DNA of 64,000 nucleotides, from NCBI GenBank assembly GCA_023078555.1, contig CM041200.1:7804807-7868806 (forward strand), in the 5' to 3' direction. Under the pieces are notes generated by a model. It did not search any database. It was given only the letters and a program-made list of their open reading frames with translations, and was not told where the DNA came from. The translations under genes and the position numbers were made by a program. Origin of the DNA: Ulva prolifera (lineage: Eukaryota > Chlorophyta > Ulvophyceae > Ulvales > Ulvaceae). Shown here piece after piece: positions 24,282 through 36,500 of this stretch. Each line of letters opens with the position of its first letter. Position 1 is the stretch's first letter.

Positions 24282-27200
24282 ATGCCGAAGTCAGGTATCG
24301 GTGGGGTCTTTCAACCATGGCTGTGGCTCTTCTCGTGCCTAGCGATCGTGATGTTGGGTCCGCCCTCGCTTACACAAGCGCGAGCAGGGGCCGTCTCCAG
24401 CCTGCACCTGACTAGAAAGGTACGTAAATTTCCAGTTATAAGGACACGGGGTTTTAGGCTACGAATCAGGGCGTCATGTATGTCGCATGGCCCTCAGAGC
24501 TCTGTTCACGCAGCCTGGCCTGCACGCCAGCTGGCCTCGCACAATCACCACAGGCACACCTGGATAATACTGAAGTCTATGCATGAGTAAGAAACGCCAC
24601 TGGTTCTGGAAGGCTGCTGGTCTACGAAGCGGTGGCCTCAACCAGCCGGCCTGAGCCTTGGCACTGTGTGAAAACTAATGCTGTGCTAGCATGGGCCTAC
24701 AAGCACGGGCCTACACGCGCATCTGCACTGTGCTGCTTTCAGGTCCATAGATGCACGTGTACACAGCTGCTTGCATCAAGATGCTAGCATGTTTGTGCAG
24801 CATTGGGCCCGCCTGGCAGATGTTTGTACCTCGCCCATGGTGCTGGGCTGCAGGCCCCGTATGGTAGCCACGCCTACCAAAGCCACAATCAGCCCCACCC
24901 ACACAAAATGGCGGATATGTCTACAGACCAGCAATGAAGGATTGCCGCTCGTCTGCACGCCACACCGCCGGTACTTGAGCTCGGTGGCGCAGACTCCCCA
25001 CTCCCGCGTCTCCATACCCCTCACACAACACACAACCATCTCAAATCCCCGTTAGCACACAAGCAAGCGACTCACATGAGCCAAATAGGCACATCTCCAC
25101 AGCACAATCGAGCAGCAGCAGCGGCCGTGGGCCAGCGACAACCATCTCCCAGGGACACCGTGGCTCAGGGCACACCGGTGGTCCTCTGCATTGCCCATAA
25201 CGCCAAAGATTTCCAGCCCACCGCACACGCATGTCCCATCCCCCCGCATCCCACCCACAACCCCAATGCCAGATTCGAAACGAACCGTCCAATCGAACGC
25301 TGTTTGCTCCAGGACGGCCCTCCGCAGCAGGTGCACATCCGCGCCCTGGCGCAGGCAGCGGCCGCCGCCGCGCCCACCGCGGCCGCCCCTTCGGCGGCGC
25401 CAGCGCCAGCGCAACCAGATGTCACGGTCGTCACGACACCCGAGGAGCTGCAAGCCGCAGCGCAGGCATCCGCCGCCCACATCGAGATACGGGCCCACCT
25501 GGACTGCCGCAACCTCACCCGCTTAGGTAACCCGGACCTCCCGCCCACCAGCAGCACTGGCACCCGCCCCCGCCTAGCGCTGCTCTACGCCCGCGCGTCA
25601 ATGCAGTCCATCCGGGTCCGCCTCGTTCCCCATCTGTCCTGCATGCACACACTCTGGTGTGGACGTGCATACGTAAGCGTCAGTGCTCCGTCCACTGTGT
25701 CATCTCACGGGGTGACATAACCTTTTTGGCCTTATGTATTGCCACATATCAAAGACCACGCATCACTTCTGTCCATCAGATGTGCTTCACCCCCCCCCCC
25801 CCCCCCCCTCCGAACACACTTCAATGCCGACATGCATGGTGTGGTAGAAAGATCAGAGAGTGCCGCAAATCGCCGCCGTAGCCCCGCACTCCGGCAGGGT
25901 CTGGCCGCATTGACTCCGCTAGCTCACAGCCGAATCCGAAGTCTGCCGTGCCGCAGCAGCTGCATGCATGGCCCGGCCACGCTGCGCGCATGGCCCCCCG
26001 CGCGCTCCCACCACACTCCACCCGCGCTGCTGCCGTGCAGGGCAACTGCAGCAACCCCGAGGCAGCCGCAGCTCTCGGCGTCTCGGCGGGCGAACCTGGC
26101 GCCGCGGGGTCCCTTCTGCCCCTGAAGCCACGGCAGTGCCTCATCCTCCTTCCGGACGCCTTCCTGATGGCCAATGGTGGCACGTTCTGGCTGGACAACG
26201 TCTACCTCCGCCTCGAGCGGACGCTCGCAATGCCGGATATTGCGGTCATCAGCGCCGGGGGGCCCTCTGCGGAGCGCCTCTACGCCGAGATCCCCAAGTC
26301 TGACTTGTATCTGACCAACGTCACGTTCCAGGGCGAGTTCCGGGGGTCGGCGCAGGGTGTCGCGTTGACCGTGCAAGCGTCATCCGCGCTTGTGCAAGGT
26401 GCTCTCCTCTGCTCCCGTGGGAGGCGGCCTGTCGTGGCCGGGCCGTTGCATGACAGATGCCACGGCGTCGCGTTCCGAAGCCCCCACTCTCAGCCACCAC
26501 TGAGACCTCCACCTTCACTCGTAGTTCGCAGAAACCCTGTCCAAGCGCTGGCTCTGCGGCCTGTGCTGGCTCTGTGGCACTCACGGTCGCGCCGGTGACG
26601 TGCCGTCGTGTATGTGCACCAGTGTCGGGTCGCCACGCAGCTTTGTTGGGGCTCCCCATCCCGAAATGAGACCTGAGTATTCGAAGTTGTTCTATGTGAT
26701 CGACTCACCACTGATTTGCAGCCGCCATACTGGATCCGTGCAGTGTTCTCTTATGGGCTCCCAGGCGGGTGTGTCATAGCATGGCGAAAGTGAAGTAGCG
26801 ATGAAGTGAACAGAAGTGAAGTAGCGATCATTCACTTTCTCATGGCTTGCTAGGCGATCGCTAGATTAATTCAAAGCGACAGCCATCGCTTAGCACCTGA
26901 CAGATTCGTGCTCCGAGAGCAGCTGTTCGGTTGATAGCAATGGCCGGTCGTGCTCCTAAAGCCAGACTAAGCAATAGTAATAGTCCAGGTCGGGCCAACT
27001 CATCGGTTATCCAGCCATGCTTTAATTAATTATTGCGCCTTCCTATGGCTTACGAAGCTATACACTCTCACACGAAAATTTTATCACTGCTTGAACACCG
27101 TGTGCAACGAACTGCGTACGTTTTCGTAATTTGCATGTGTGGCCACTTGGACACTACGCTCAAAACCCTACGTGCCAAACCGGCAGAGATCTGGAGGGTG

Positions 27201-30200
27201 GGTGGATGCTACACAGTGTACCCCCCTACCATCCCCCCCCCCCCCCCCCCATCCGCAGCGACACCGTCCAACCCGCCACGCACGCACACCGCTTCCTGCG
27301 CGGCCCGGCGCCCGTGGCTTGGGTGCGCGGGGCCGGTGTTGTTGTGGTGTGCCCGGTGCCTCCCGGCCTGATCCTTGTAACGCATTCACCGACGCCGCTG
27401 CGCATGCATGCAGACTGCATCTTCACGGACTGGGCTGGCGACAGGTCCCCCGTGACGATCATCTACGAGAGCGCCGCGAGCATCGTGAACTCCGTCTTCC
27501 GCAACATGGACCTCACATCCGAGATTGCGGACGTCTCGAACGACGGCCTCGTGCGCTTTGCCGACACCTTGCTCTCAAACGTCACCCTCCATGCCGGCGC
27601 CATCGTCAGCACCACCACCAACGACTACAACGAGGTCCCAAACTTCTTCGTGTTCTACTACGCGGAGGACGACGCGGCGTACGACGTCGACTGGGAGCCG
27701 GTCGCGGTTGGAGAACGCGGGATGTTCGGGGCGGAGTTTGTGGTTGAAGACGACTTACTGGGGGACTGCGTGTATCTCGGTGCGGAGCCGGAGGACCTGC
27801 GCCCGGGCTGCCCCCCCGAGTCATTGCAGCAGCGAGCCGCGATGCTGCTGCGAGCTCAGGAGGCCGGGTCGCAGGAGGAGAGTGGGTACGGCGAAGGCGC
27901 GGAGCCGGGGCCGGAGGTCGAGGACCTGCCGACGCTTGCGGACCCATGGCTGGCGGAGCGGCTGGCGGAGCTCCGGCCGCTGCCGCCGCCGCCGCCGGCG
28001 TGGCCTCCGTTCGCGGTCGCGCCGCGAGAAAACCCTGCGAACCGTACGGAGCTGACGCCGGTGCCGGTGCCGGTTCCGGCCGGCCTGCTGGTTCCGCCGC
28101 TGGAGGAGACCCCTGCGGCTGTGAGCGCCGCTTCCGCTGCGGTCGCGGCGGCGGCTGCCGGAGGCAGCGGTTCAGCCCTAGACGGGCGCGTGCTTGTGGT
28201 GGCGGTACTCGCTGTGCTGGCCACAATCGCTGTGTCTGCAGTGGCTTGGGCGCTGCTGGCTCTGCGTGCACTGCAGCGGCGGCCGCGGCACAGGGATCGT
28301 CCGGGGGGCATGCTGGAGGCGCGGCAGCGGCGGCGGATGCGGGACTGGATGTGGGACGGCGGGACAACGGTGTGGTGCCGGAGACCTCTGCTTCGTGTGG
28401 GTGGAACTTTGTCTCCACCATACCACTCTCTCCACAGCACATGTGACACGCAAGCAGATGTGGTGCGGTGCAGGACACACACGCGACGGGAGTGACTCCC
28501 GTTGTCTCAGACCGCGAGAGCCTGCCGCGAATCACCAGGACCCCGCCCCCCGTCCGCGAACCGAAGGCCCTCCCTCAGTCCGCGATGAATCCTGCGTTTG
28601 AGTACGCGCTGCCGACCGAGGTCGCCCGCCTCATGGGAGCCCCCATCCTCGAGACAGAGGAGGAGCAGCTGCTGGAAAATCTCAAGGCCGTGCCGCCCAC
28701 CAGCGCGCTATCCCCGAGTGGGGGCGGGGGTAAGAGCGGCCCCCCGGGGTCCGCGCGCAGCCGCGGCGTCCCCTCACGGGACCTCCGCTTGCACACAGCG
28801 TCGCCGAGCCTCGAGGCCGGCGGGTCGCCGTCGCTGCGCGGCATGGGTCTGACGGGGGGTAGCGCCGGCAGCGGCGGCGGCCGGGGGAGCATGCATGGCA
28901 GCAACACGGAGCCGCTCGCAGGCGCGGCGGACGCGCGGGAGGACTCCCTGCACGCTGAGACCGACGAGCCCGGGAGTACGATTGTGGTGGCGCCATATGA
29001 CCTCACGCTCACCAGCAGGGGTGCGACGCATAGCAGCCGCGGTGCGACGCAGAGTAGTCGCGGCGTAACACAGAGCAGCAACGGCACAGTGGATGGCACC
29101 ATCAGCAGCGCGACGTCCGCAAGCGAAGCCACCGGCACGATGTCCGCAGGTGTCAATCATGTGCGCCGTATGCAAGACTCTGAGGGGTCGGCTGTAAAGG
29201 CGGCGCCGGCGGTGGGTGCCGGGCAGACGGACGTGAGGGGTGACGACCCGAGGATCCGGCGGCTGCACCGGCTGCTGGACGGCTTTGGGGAGCATGACCT
29301 CTTGCTGGGGCGCTTTGAGCTGCTGGGCCGGGAGGACCGCCGCCGCGGAGGTGCGCCTGCTGCGCCTGCTGTGCCTCCTAGATCTGTGATATGCCTCCCG
29401 TCCTCACAGAGATACCCGGAGTGTGCGGGCGGAAGTATGGGATAGCGAGTGCAATGTCAGTCACCACATCGCTCTGGTCACACGAGTCCATATGCCTCAG
29501 GGTATTCCACGTGCTGTGCATGCTCGCGCGTTTCCGGTTAAGCGCGTTGCCTGTTAATCGCCTTGGCCGTGTTTGCTGAAGCTCTGCTGCCTGGACTCTC
29601 ACGCGCGGTGGCACATCACGCTGCGTAGACCTCTGGGATGTCGCGGTGTCCTGTCGGGTCGGAGGTCTGCACAGTCTACACAGCCTGCACAGCAAAAGTG
29701 CCGTGTTACCGCCCGCCGCCAGGGCGCAGCAGCAGAGTGCCCCACCAGTAGTAAGTCACCACACGGGCGCAGCCGCGGGGCCACTGGGCCAGAACCCCCT
29801 TGTCATGGCGGCAACACGGAGGGTAGTGCTGCCATCGGCGGCGGCCAGGGGATCATTGCATGGCAGCAACACAGAGCCGCTCGCGGGCGCGGCAGATGCG
29901 CGGGAGGAATGTGGCCCAGTGGCCCATTTGCATGTGTACCTGTCAGGTGCGGCGGGGACTGCATCGGGGCCGCCTGATCAACACCTGCAGCCACGCTCCG
30001 GAGGTGCATTTGATCCATGCGATCGCTCCTGCCGATATGGCGCAACGTGTGTGTCTGTGCTGCCTCAGATCCCGTGTGCGTTGCAGGGCAGGCGGTCGTG
30101 CAGTTTGCCGAGGGGAAGGACCGGTGCGAGTACGCGATCAAGTTCTTCCTCGACTGGGACGCCTTCATCACCGAGGCCGCCCTCTACGCCGCAGCCTTCC

Positions 30201-32086
30201 CCTACATCCGCGGCGAGCTCTCCCCGGACGTCCTCGCGCGCGCAGACGCCGAGACGAGCGCGTGCGGTGGCGGCGACGCCGTGCCGATGGCGGAGGTGGC
30301 GGGGCGGTTCCTGCCGCAGGTGGAGGCGGTGTGTGACGGTGCGGCGGGGGGCCTGGAGGACCCCCGGGGCCGGCCGCTGCCGCCATGCATCGTGATGGAG
30401 AAGGGGGAGAGCCTGCACGACTGGAGCGACCGGGCGGAGCCGGACCTCTTCACGGCCCTTGCGGTGCGCCCCATGGCCTACACATCACCACGTACTGACT
30501 CGTGCTCAAATGTGTATGTGGCTGTGTGAATGCGAATTTGCTTTACTTTCATGCACGCCAGTGCACACGTCCCTGCCCTCAGGGTATCGTACACTCCGCG
30601 AGAAAGCTTAGGGCCTGGCTGACACAGCTGGTAGCACCGCTGCGAAACCACACCAGGAGCTCAGCCCGCAGGGGACTAGTCCGCCGCAAGACATGCACCC
30701 GCCCGCCACGAGCTGCGCCATGTTGCTTTGTATTGCCACATTACACATTTGACCACGTCGAGAGATGTGAGTTGAGAAAGAATGTTGTGCACAACTGCAG
30801 ATGCAGCTGTGTCCTAGCACTGGAGCTGGAGTGGCTGGCTGCGCCGCAGCTTGGGCGGTTACAAGTTTTGTTTTCTGTACTATAAGTTTTATGTAAAATA
30901 TATGTATGTAATGTAATATGTATGTAATATATAAATATATATATATATGCCGAGGGAGTTGAGATAGGCTACTAATCCTGCAGCCAGTCAACTTGGCAAA
31001 GGCTCTTGCTCTGGTCCATGGCATGGCGGAAGCCTGTGGCGCTCAGCTCGGCATGTGCCCTGATCCTCGCACACACTGCGATTGATTGAACTCATGCATG
31101 GCTCAGCTGCAGGTGCTCTCCAACATCTCAAAGCGCCTGGTAGACATGCACGACGCCGGCTACGTCCACCGTGACCTCAAGCCCGCCAACGTCATGTGGC
31201 TGCCGCGGGCCAACCGCTGGACGGTCATCGACTTTGGCTGCGTCGCGCGCATCGGCGAGCACGCGCCGCTCAGCTTCACGCTCGCGTACGCGGCGCCGGA
31301 GGTCGCGCGGGCGTTCTGCGAGCAGAGGCGTAGCATGGCGTCTGCACCGGCGCTGGACGCGTGGTCCCTGGGCGTCATGGCTTATGAGCTGCTGACAGGG
31401 GGGTCCGCTTTCAACCTTCTCATAGACGGCCGAGTCGGGGTATGCCCCTCGTCCACAGTGGTAGCTGCCTCGTTGCCCAGCCACAGCTCACTCTGGAGCT
31501 CCAATGCATACATGCACAGCTGTCTGGATCGTGTTTGCCATTCCAGTTCTGTTCGGGTCGGCAGAGTGTCCGGCGTGCTGCATCTATGATTCTTGCACTG
31601 GCAATAGCCAGCGTGAGTAGTGACAAACACGAGGCCTCTGTGTGTTGAACCCTCGTAATGCATGCATGCCATGCAAGCATACTAGCAGACAGAGGCGCTT
31701 TTTATGCTCAGGATATGCGCTGTGGTCAGTGACCGTGGCGATCCGGGCGACCGGCGTTCGAGGGCGTGCCGCGCAGCAGTGGTGCTGCGCGTTGCAGTAT
31801 TTTCGGGGCTGACGTCCGGAAATTAGACCCGAGTATTTGGAATCGGACTATACAATCGCTCCCGGCGACCAAACGCTGCTGTGTGCAGGTGATGCGGCGG
31901 CTGCTCGGCGAGCTGCCGCTGCCGTGGGAGGGCGAGCTGAGCCCGGCAGTGCAGAGGCACCTCGGTATGTTCAAGGGGCCCGTGCTGCAGCTGCTTGAGC
32001 GCGACCCCGCCCGCCGCGCCACCATGCACCGCTTCCACACCGCCTGCACCAAGCTCTTTGCCGCCCGCACGACCGTTGAGGCATAG
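24282..32086 (+). CDS. RK2: receptor-like Ser/Thr protein kinase, full-length paralogue of RK1
   Basis: Exons are 24282-24419, 25313-25615, 26041-26398, 27414-28369, 28474-29350, 30087-30463, 31113-31439 and 31889-32086, about 1177 residues. Phases equal those of RK1, and exons 2, 6, 7 and 8 have identical lengths (303, 377, 327 and 198 bp). Exon 1 gives a signal peptide with the hydrophobic stretch PWLWLFSCLAIVML. The ectodomain has DIEIRAHLDCRNL-type and GNCSNPEAA blocks, then DCIFTDW, VFRNMDL and VSTTTNDY rungs. The membrane segment is VLVVAVLAVLATIAVSAVAW, and MNPAFEYALPTEVARLMGAP follows in the linker. The kinase motifs YAIKFF, HRDLKPANVMW, IDFGCVARIG, YAAPEVARAF and WSLGVMAYELL are intact. 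Introns 2 and 3 carry poly-C tracts and a MITE; intron 5 carries an exon relic; intron 7 ends in a MITE next to the last acceptor. Confidence 0.85.
25790..25808. repeat. Poly-C tract in RK2 intron 2
   Basis: Nineteen C in a row. A second tract of 18 C lies in intron 3 at 27233-27250. Confidence 0.95.
26620..26713 (-). mobile_element. MITE copy in reverse orientation, RK2 intron 3
   Basis: Its reverse complement shares GATCACATAGAACAA, the ACTCAGGTCTCATTTCGGG-like middle and the terminal repeat with the MITE at 16760. It is diverged and lacks a visible target duplication. Confidence 0.7.
29836..29908 (+). pseudogene. Relic of exon 5 inside RK2 intron 5
   Basis: About 73 bp closely match exon 5 of the same gene at roughly 28873-28946. 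Both read as HGSNTEPLAGAADARE. The relic is followed by unrelated sequence. It records a partial internal duplication or an unequal exchange with another array member. Confidence 0.8.
30887..30948. repeat. AT-rich microsatellite, RK2 intron 6
   Basis: A tract of TATGTA, ATATGTAATATATAAAT and (AT)n type, the most AT-rich stretch in the array. Confidence 0.8.
31777..31878 (-). mobile_element. MITE copy abutting the last RK2 acceptor
   Basis: A diverged reverse copy: its reverse complement has CAGCGTTTGGTCGCCGGGAG, then a TCCAAATACTCGGGTCTAAT-like middle. Its end lies about 10 bp from the exon 8 acceptor (GTGTGCAG before 31889), so it supplies much of the branch-point region. Confidence 0.6.
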
Positions 32087-33180
32087 CCGCCGCGCCAGGC
32101 AACCGTGGCCCCTCTCGCTCCGATGTATTCCTCATGTCGTCCAGTGACCACAGCGAGGCGGGGCGCGCCCCTGGCCACCCCACTGCGACCTGAAGCGTCG
32201 CGCGCGTGGCTTGGCCTCCGCGCAGCACAGCACAGCACAGTGCGCCGCGTGTCCGGCAGCAGGAGGGGATGCGACATGAGTGTGTGAACCCTGTATGTAC
32301 ATGCGGCACCGGTTTGCTGTCTTCAGGGTGGTGCGGGCCGTGATCGTTGATAATGCATGCCCGCATCAAAAATGTTGTTGCGACTCGTGTGTCGCGGTCA
32401 GAGCGACGCCGTTCGCGTCTTTCCTGGACCATATCCTGTGAAGGTGCATGTTGAGGAGGTATTCTTTACTATGGAAGTGCCTTGGCTGCAATGACGCCAG
32501 GCAGCATCCGTCCTTTCTTCAGATTTCTTTGCCGCTGGTTTTTTTCACTGCTTATAGTTCCCTGCCATCACCGTGTACAGCAACAGCGCAGAGACCACAT
32601 GCCAGCATAGTCTGCGGCTGTGAGAAGGCTGGCCGCTGAGCGTGGTGCGTGGTGCGTGCTGTGGTGAAGCGGACCACTCGCGGGAAATGTCCGGCTCAAG
32701 TACTGCGGCCAGTGTATTGTCAAGTGTGTGTCACGATGCTGAGCGTTATCTTGCATCTGGGTGCGCCTGACATTTGCTGCCCGTACACAGGTGGCGGCCT
32801 GCACATTCCGTACGGCTGTTTGTCCCAGTGCTTCAGGCGGTTTGCCCGGTTGGCATGTGGACCGCGTCGCCGAGAGCTGTCAGGGTCCGGTGGATTTCTG
32901 GCTGCAGAACTGCACATTCACGTGTACACTGGCGTGCTTGAATGTCCAGGCACAAGCGTGAAAACTCAATCCATGTAATACATGTGCTTGTACGTGCTCG
33001 TCTGTGTGAGCCCACTGCATGTTGAAGTTTGAGTCGAAGCGGTGACACGGGTTCCGTAGGTCATAGCTGAAGCACGCCGTGGACTCCACGCAGGCAGGCT
33101 CGCCACAAGGGCATCCACTCCAGCAAGGCCTGACGTTTGTACGACGTGGGCGACTGTGTGGCAGCCTGAAACGGTGCGCG
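32087..33180. other. Spacer after RK2, left flank of the Ty3 element
   Basis: No gene is recognised. The missing first exon of RK3 might lie here or between 41507 and 47365, but no clear signal-peptide exon was found. GCGCG at 33176-33180 is the Ty3 target duplication. Confidence 0.5.
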
Positions 33181-33375
33181 TGAAGACATTTTGTGATACG
33201 AGTATGATATAGACGACAATAAGGTGTTTTTACCACTGATCAAATCCGACGACAGTACTGCTGTGCCCTAGCTAAATGCTGGACAGAGCTCTAGAGTATC
33301 ACTCATTGCTTCAATCGACTATGGCATGAAGCCCCACCTAACGCGGGTCTACATAGTGCAGAGTGAATCGCATCA
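33181..33375 (-). repeat. 3' LTR of the Ty3 element (195 bp)
   Basis: It is identical by eye to 41307-41501. On the minus strand it starts TGATGCGATTC and ends TGTCTTCA. It contains the ATG that opens the extra ORF, so transcripts or translation from this copy would run into host DNA. Confidence 0.95.
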
Positions 33376-33389
33376 GTCCTCCCCCTCAG
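33376..33389 (-). promoter_or_regulatory. Polypurine tract of the Ty3 element
   Basis: On the minus strand GAGGGGGAGGAC directly precedes the 3' LTR. This is where plus-strand DNA synthesis is primed. Confidence 0.8.
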
Positions 33390-33508
33390 CTCTCACACTA
33401 TTAGAGACGGACTGAATTGACTTAGGCTCCTAAAACTGAATTAATAAAATCATAACAGAGATAGAGGTAGCTCAATACGCTCCTCGAGGCCACATGCAGC
33501 GGCTCTCG

Positions 33509-36500
33509 CTATGCTGTGGGACCAAAGTGCTCGTAGAGCTGGTTCTCCCACAACACATCAACTTCGTCATCTGAATCTTCGTTATTGTCTTCGTCTTCTT
33601 CTGCTACTGCGTCAACTCCGTAGTGACGGACTGACGAGCACTTGAGCGCTTCTGTCCTCTTGAAGCGCCGCTCGAACTTCTTGAGCAGCTCGCGCTCAGC
33701 TGGCTCTTGCAGCCGGTTCTGGTGTAGCCATTCTACCGAACCATCATGCCGAACAACGAGATACTCAGCAGGGATGTCCAGCAGAGATGTCAAACGAGCC
33801 TGAACACGGCCTGGAGCCCGCTTGCGATCAAGGACCTGAACCACATGATTGTAGCTTGGTTGCGCACGAATACTTGGATATGTGACATCTACGTCACCTG
33901 TTCCATCGTGCAGCCAGGGACGGACATCACAGACGTTGAAGACATTGTGAACTCGCGAATAAAAATCAGGGAGATCAAGAACAAGAGTGCCATGCTCTCC
34001 TACAGAAATGACAGGGAATGGACCAACGTATTTAGGTTGCAGCTTATGTGCCTGAGTCGATGTGCTGACCACATCAAGGACCTTTGCAGAAACCTTAACC
34101 AACTCACCTGGACGATAAACATGTGCTCTCTCAGATGCCTTACGTGCACGGATCATAGAATCACGAGCATGTTCTAATGCCACATGTGCTCTGCTGAGCT
34201 CTTCAGCTCTATCATGCAACCATTGCTCAACATCACCATGAGGAGTATCGATCCCTGCAGCCAGAGGTGCACGCAAGTCACGTGGACACCACCCAAAGAG
34301 TAACCTGTGCGGCGTAAAGCCTGTGGCAGAATGCACTGTGTTGTGATAGGCATATAGCAGAGCAGGGACACGTTGTTCCCAGTCGGAGTGATAATTGTTG
34401 ACATATGAACGTAGCACGGACAGGAAGATACGGTGGAAATTCTCGGTTTGACCATCAGTCTGTGGGTGATAACCCGAAGACATATGCAGCTCAACTTTCA
34501 AAAACTTACGAAGCTCTTGCATCATCGAGGCTGTCAACCGTGAATCGCGATCTCCAATGATGGACTCGGGCAGACCTACCCAACTGAATACTCGTTCCCA
34601 CAGTGTTCTACAAAGATGACGTGTAGTGGCATGCGAGTCACACGGGACAACGATGGCCCACTTGCTGAACTTGTCAACAATGTTGAGGACCGAGTCATGA
34701 CCTTGTGCATTTTTAGGCAGGCCTTTGAGCCAATCAAGCGTGATCTGCTGAAAAGGTCTGGTGAGAGCAGGCAACGGATGTATCTGAGGTGTCGGTTGTA
34801 CTGTTGGCTTATTTAATTGGCACTTTGGACATTGTCGGACGTAGTCCTTCATATCCTTAGGAAGCGAAGGCCAGTAATAGTGCTGAGCTATAGCATCATA
34901 ACACTTGCGCCAACCAAAGTGACCAGCCAGAGGAGAAGAATGGTATTCGGCAAGCAGTGCACGACGCAAAGCATCATTGGGTGGCACATATACTCGATAG
35001 CGACCGTCGCGGTTGAAGTAGAGAACGTCATTGTGCAGCACATAAGCAGATGTGGATGATACGCGATGTGGACCTTGACGAGCCTTATTTAAAAGGTGTT
35101 TAGAGTCGTGACATTCGCGAACTGCTTTCTGGATGCGTGACAACCAGCCGTCATACGGTGCAACGGCTCCGATCAGCATGAGCCTAAGATCTGGACGTCT
35201 AGACAGGCCATCAGCAAAGTTGTTGACGTCTCCTGGTAGGTATTTCACCATGAGGTTGTACTCAGACAGAAACTGTTGCCAGCGAACCTGGCGTGCAGAC
35301 AGACTGGACTGTGTCATGAAGTGTTGTAGCGGACGATGATCGGTCTGGCAAACGACTTGAAACGAAGAGCCGTACAAGAAGTGCCGCCAGACACGTAACG
35401 CTAGAACTATAGCCAAAAGCTCTCGTTCATGCACAGGATAGTTACGTTCTGCTGAGTTCAAACGATGGGAGAAGAATGCGACAGGGCGACGTGAGCCTGA
35501 GTCGGACTCTTGCTCAAGGGATGCACCCACTGCAAAATTCGAAGCGTCCGTGACTACATAGAAAGGCTTGTTTGTGTCGGGATGCATCAGCACCGGCGCA
35601 GCGGCTATGGCTACTTTCAATTTATCCAGCGCAGATTGCTCTGTGTCGCCCCACCGCCATGGGGAGTTCTTACTCGTGAGAGCTGTAAGCGGTGCAGCGA
35701 TATCAGCATACGAGCGAATGTAAGAACGCCAGAAACCGAAAGTGCCAAGTAGTGTGCGTACTTCAGACACGTTAACAGGTGCAGGCCAGTTCTGTAGTGC
35801 AGTGCACTTAGTCGGATGAACGGACAGACCGTTTGAGCTAGCCATATGACCGAGGAATTCGACTTCAGTCTGCATCCATTCACATTTCGTAGGCTTAACG
35901 AACAGATTGCGATCGCGCAGTCGTTGCAGAACTGCGGTCACATGTAAAATGTGCTCTGCTCTCGTGCGGCTGAATATGCAAATGTCATCCAGATACACAG
36001 CGATGAACGCTAAAAAAGGTATTGTGTCACCGGAGGGCATATGTGCGGGATCGCGAAACGTTTCATCCATCAGGTACTGGAATGTCGAGGCAGCACCACA
36101 CAGCCCCATCGGCATAACTCGAAATTCGAAGTTTCCGTAAGGCGTGGTGAATGCTGTCTTCGGTATATCTTCGGGACGCATTCGAATCTGGTAGTAGCCA
36201 TCCAATAGATCAAGCTTTGAAAAGAACTTTGCACCAGCAATACGCGACAGAAGGTCGGAAATCCTGGGCAGTCGGTATGCAATGCGGTTAAGCGTTTTCG
36301 AGTTCAGCTTGACAAACGAAATGACCATCCTCAGTGCAACCTTGCCCGTCACCGGGTCTGGTTTCTTTGGAACGAACAGAACTGGTGCAGCCCAAGGCGA
36401 AAGAGATGGTTTGATCCAACCTTTCTCGATAAAGTCGGCAAGGTATCTCTTGATTTCCTCATGTTCTGCTGGAGTAAACGGCAAAGGCGGGCGAGAATAT

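Noticed and set aside
32735..32790. Candidate first exon for RK3 (MLSVILHLGAPD, then a GT)
   Set aside because: The hydrophobic stretch is too short, no cleavage site is seen, and the phase cannot be tested across the Ty3 insertion.
32885..32930. Possible decayed RK exon 3 (VDFWLQNC resembling EFWLDN)
   Set aside because: Similarity covers only a few residues and the flanking GNCSDPD and PRQCLLLLP blocks are absent.
33746..34177. + strand ORFs inside the Ty3 pol region
   Set aside because: They are antisense shadows of the 1364-residue pol frame.
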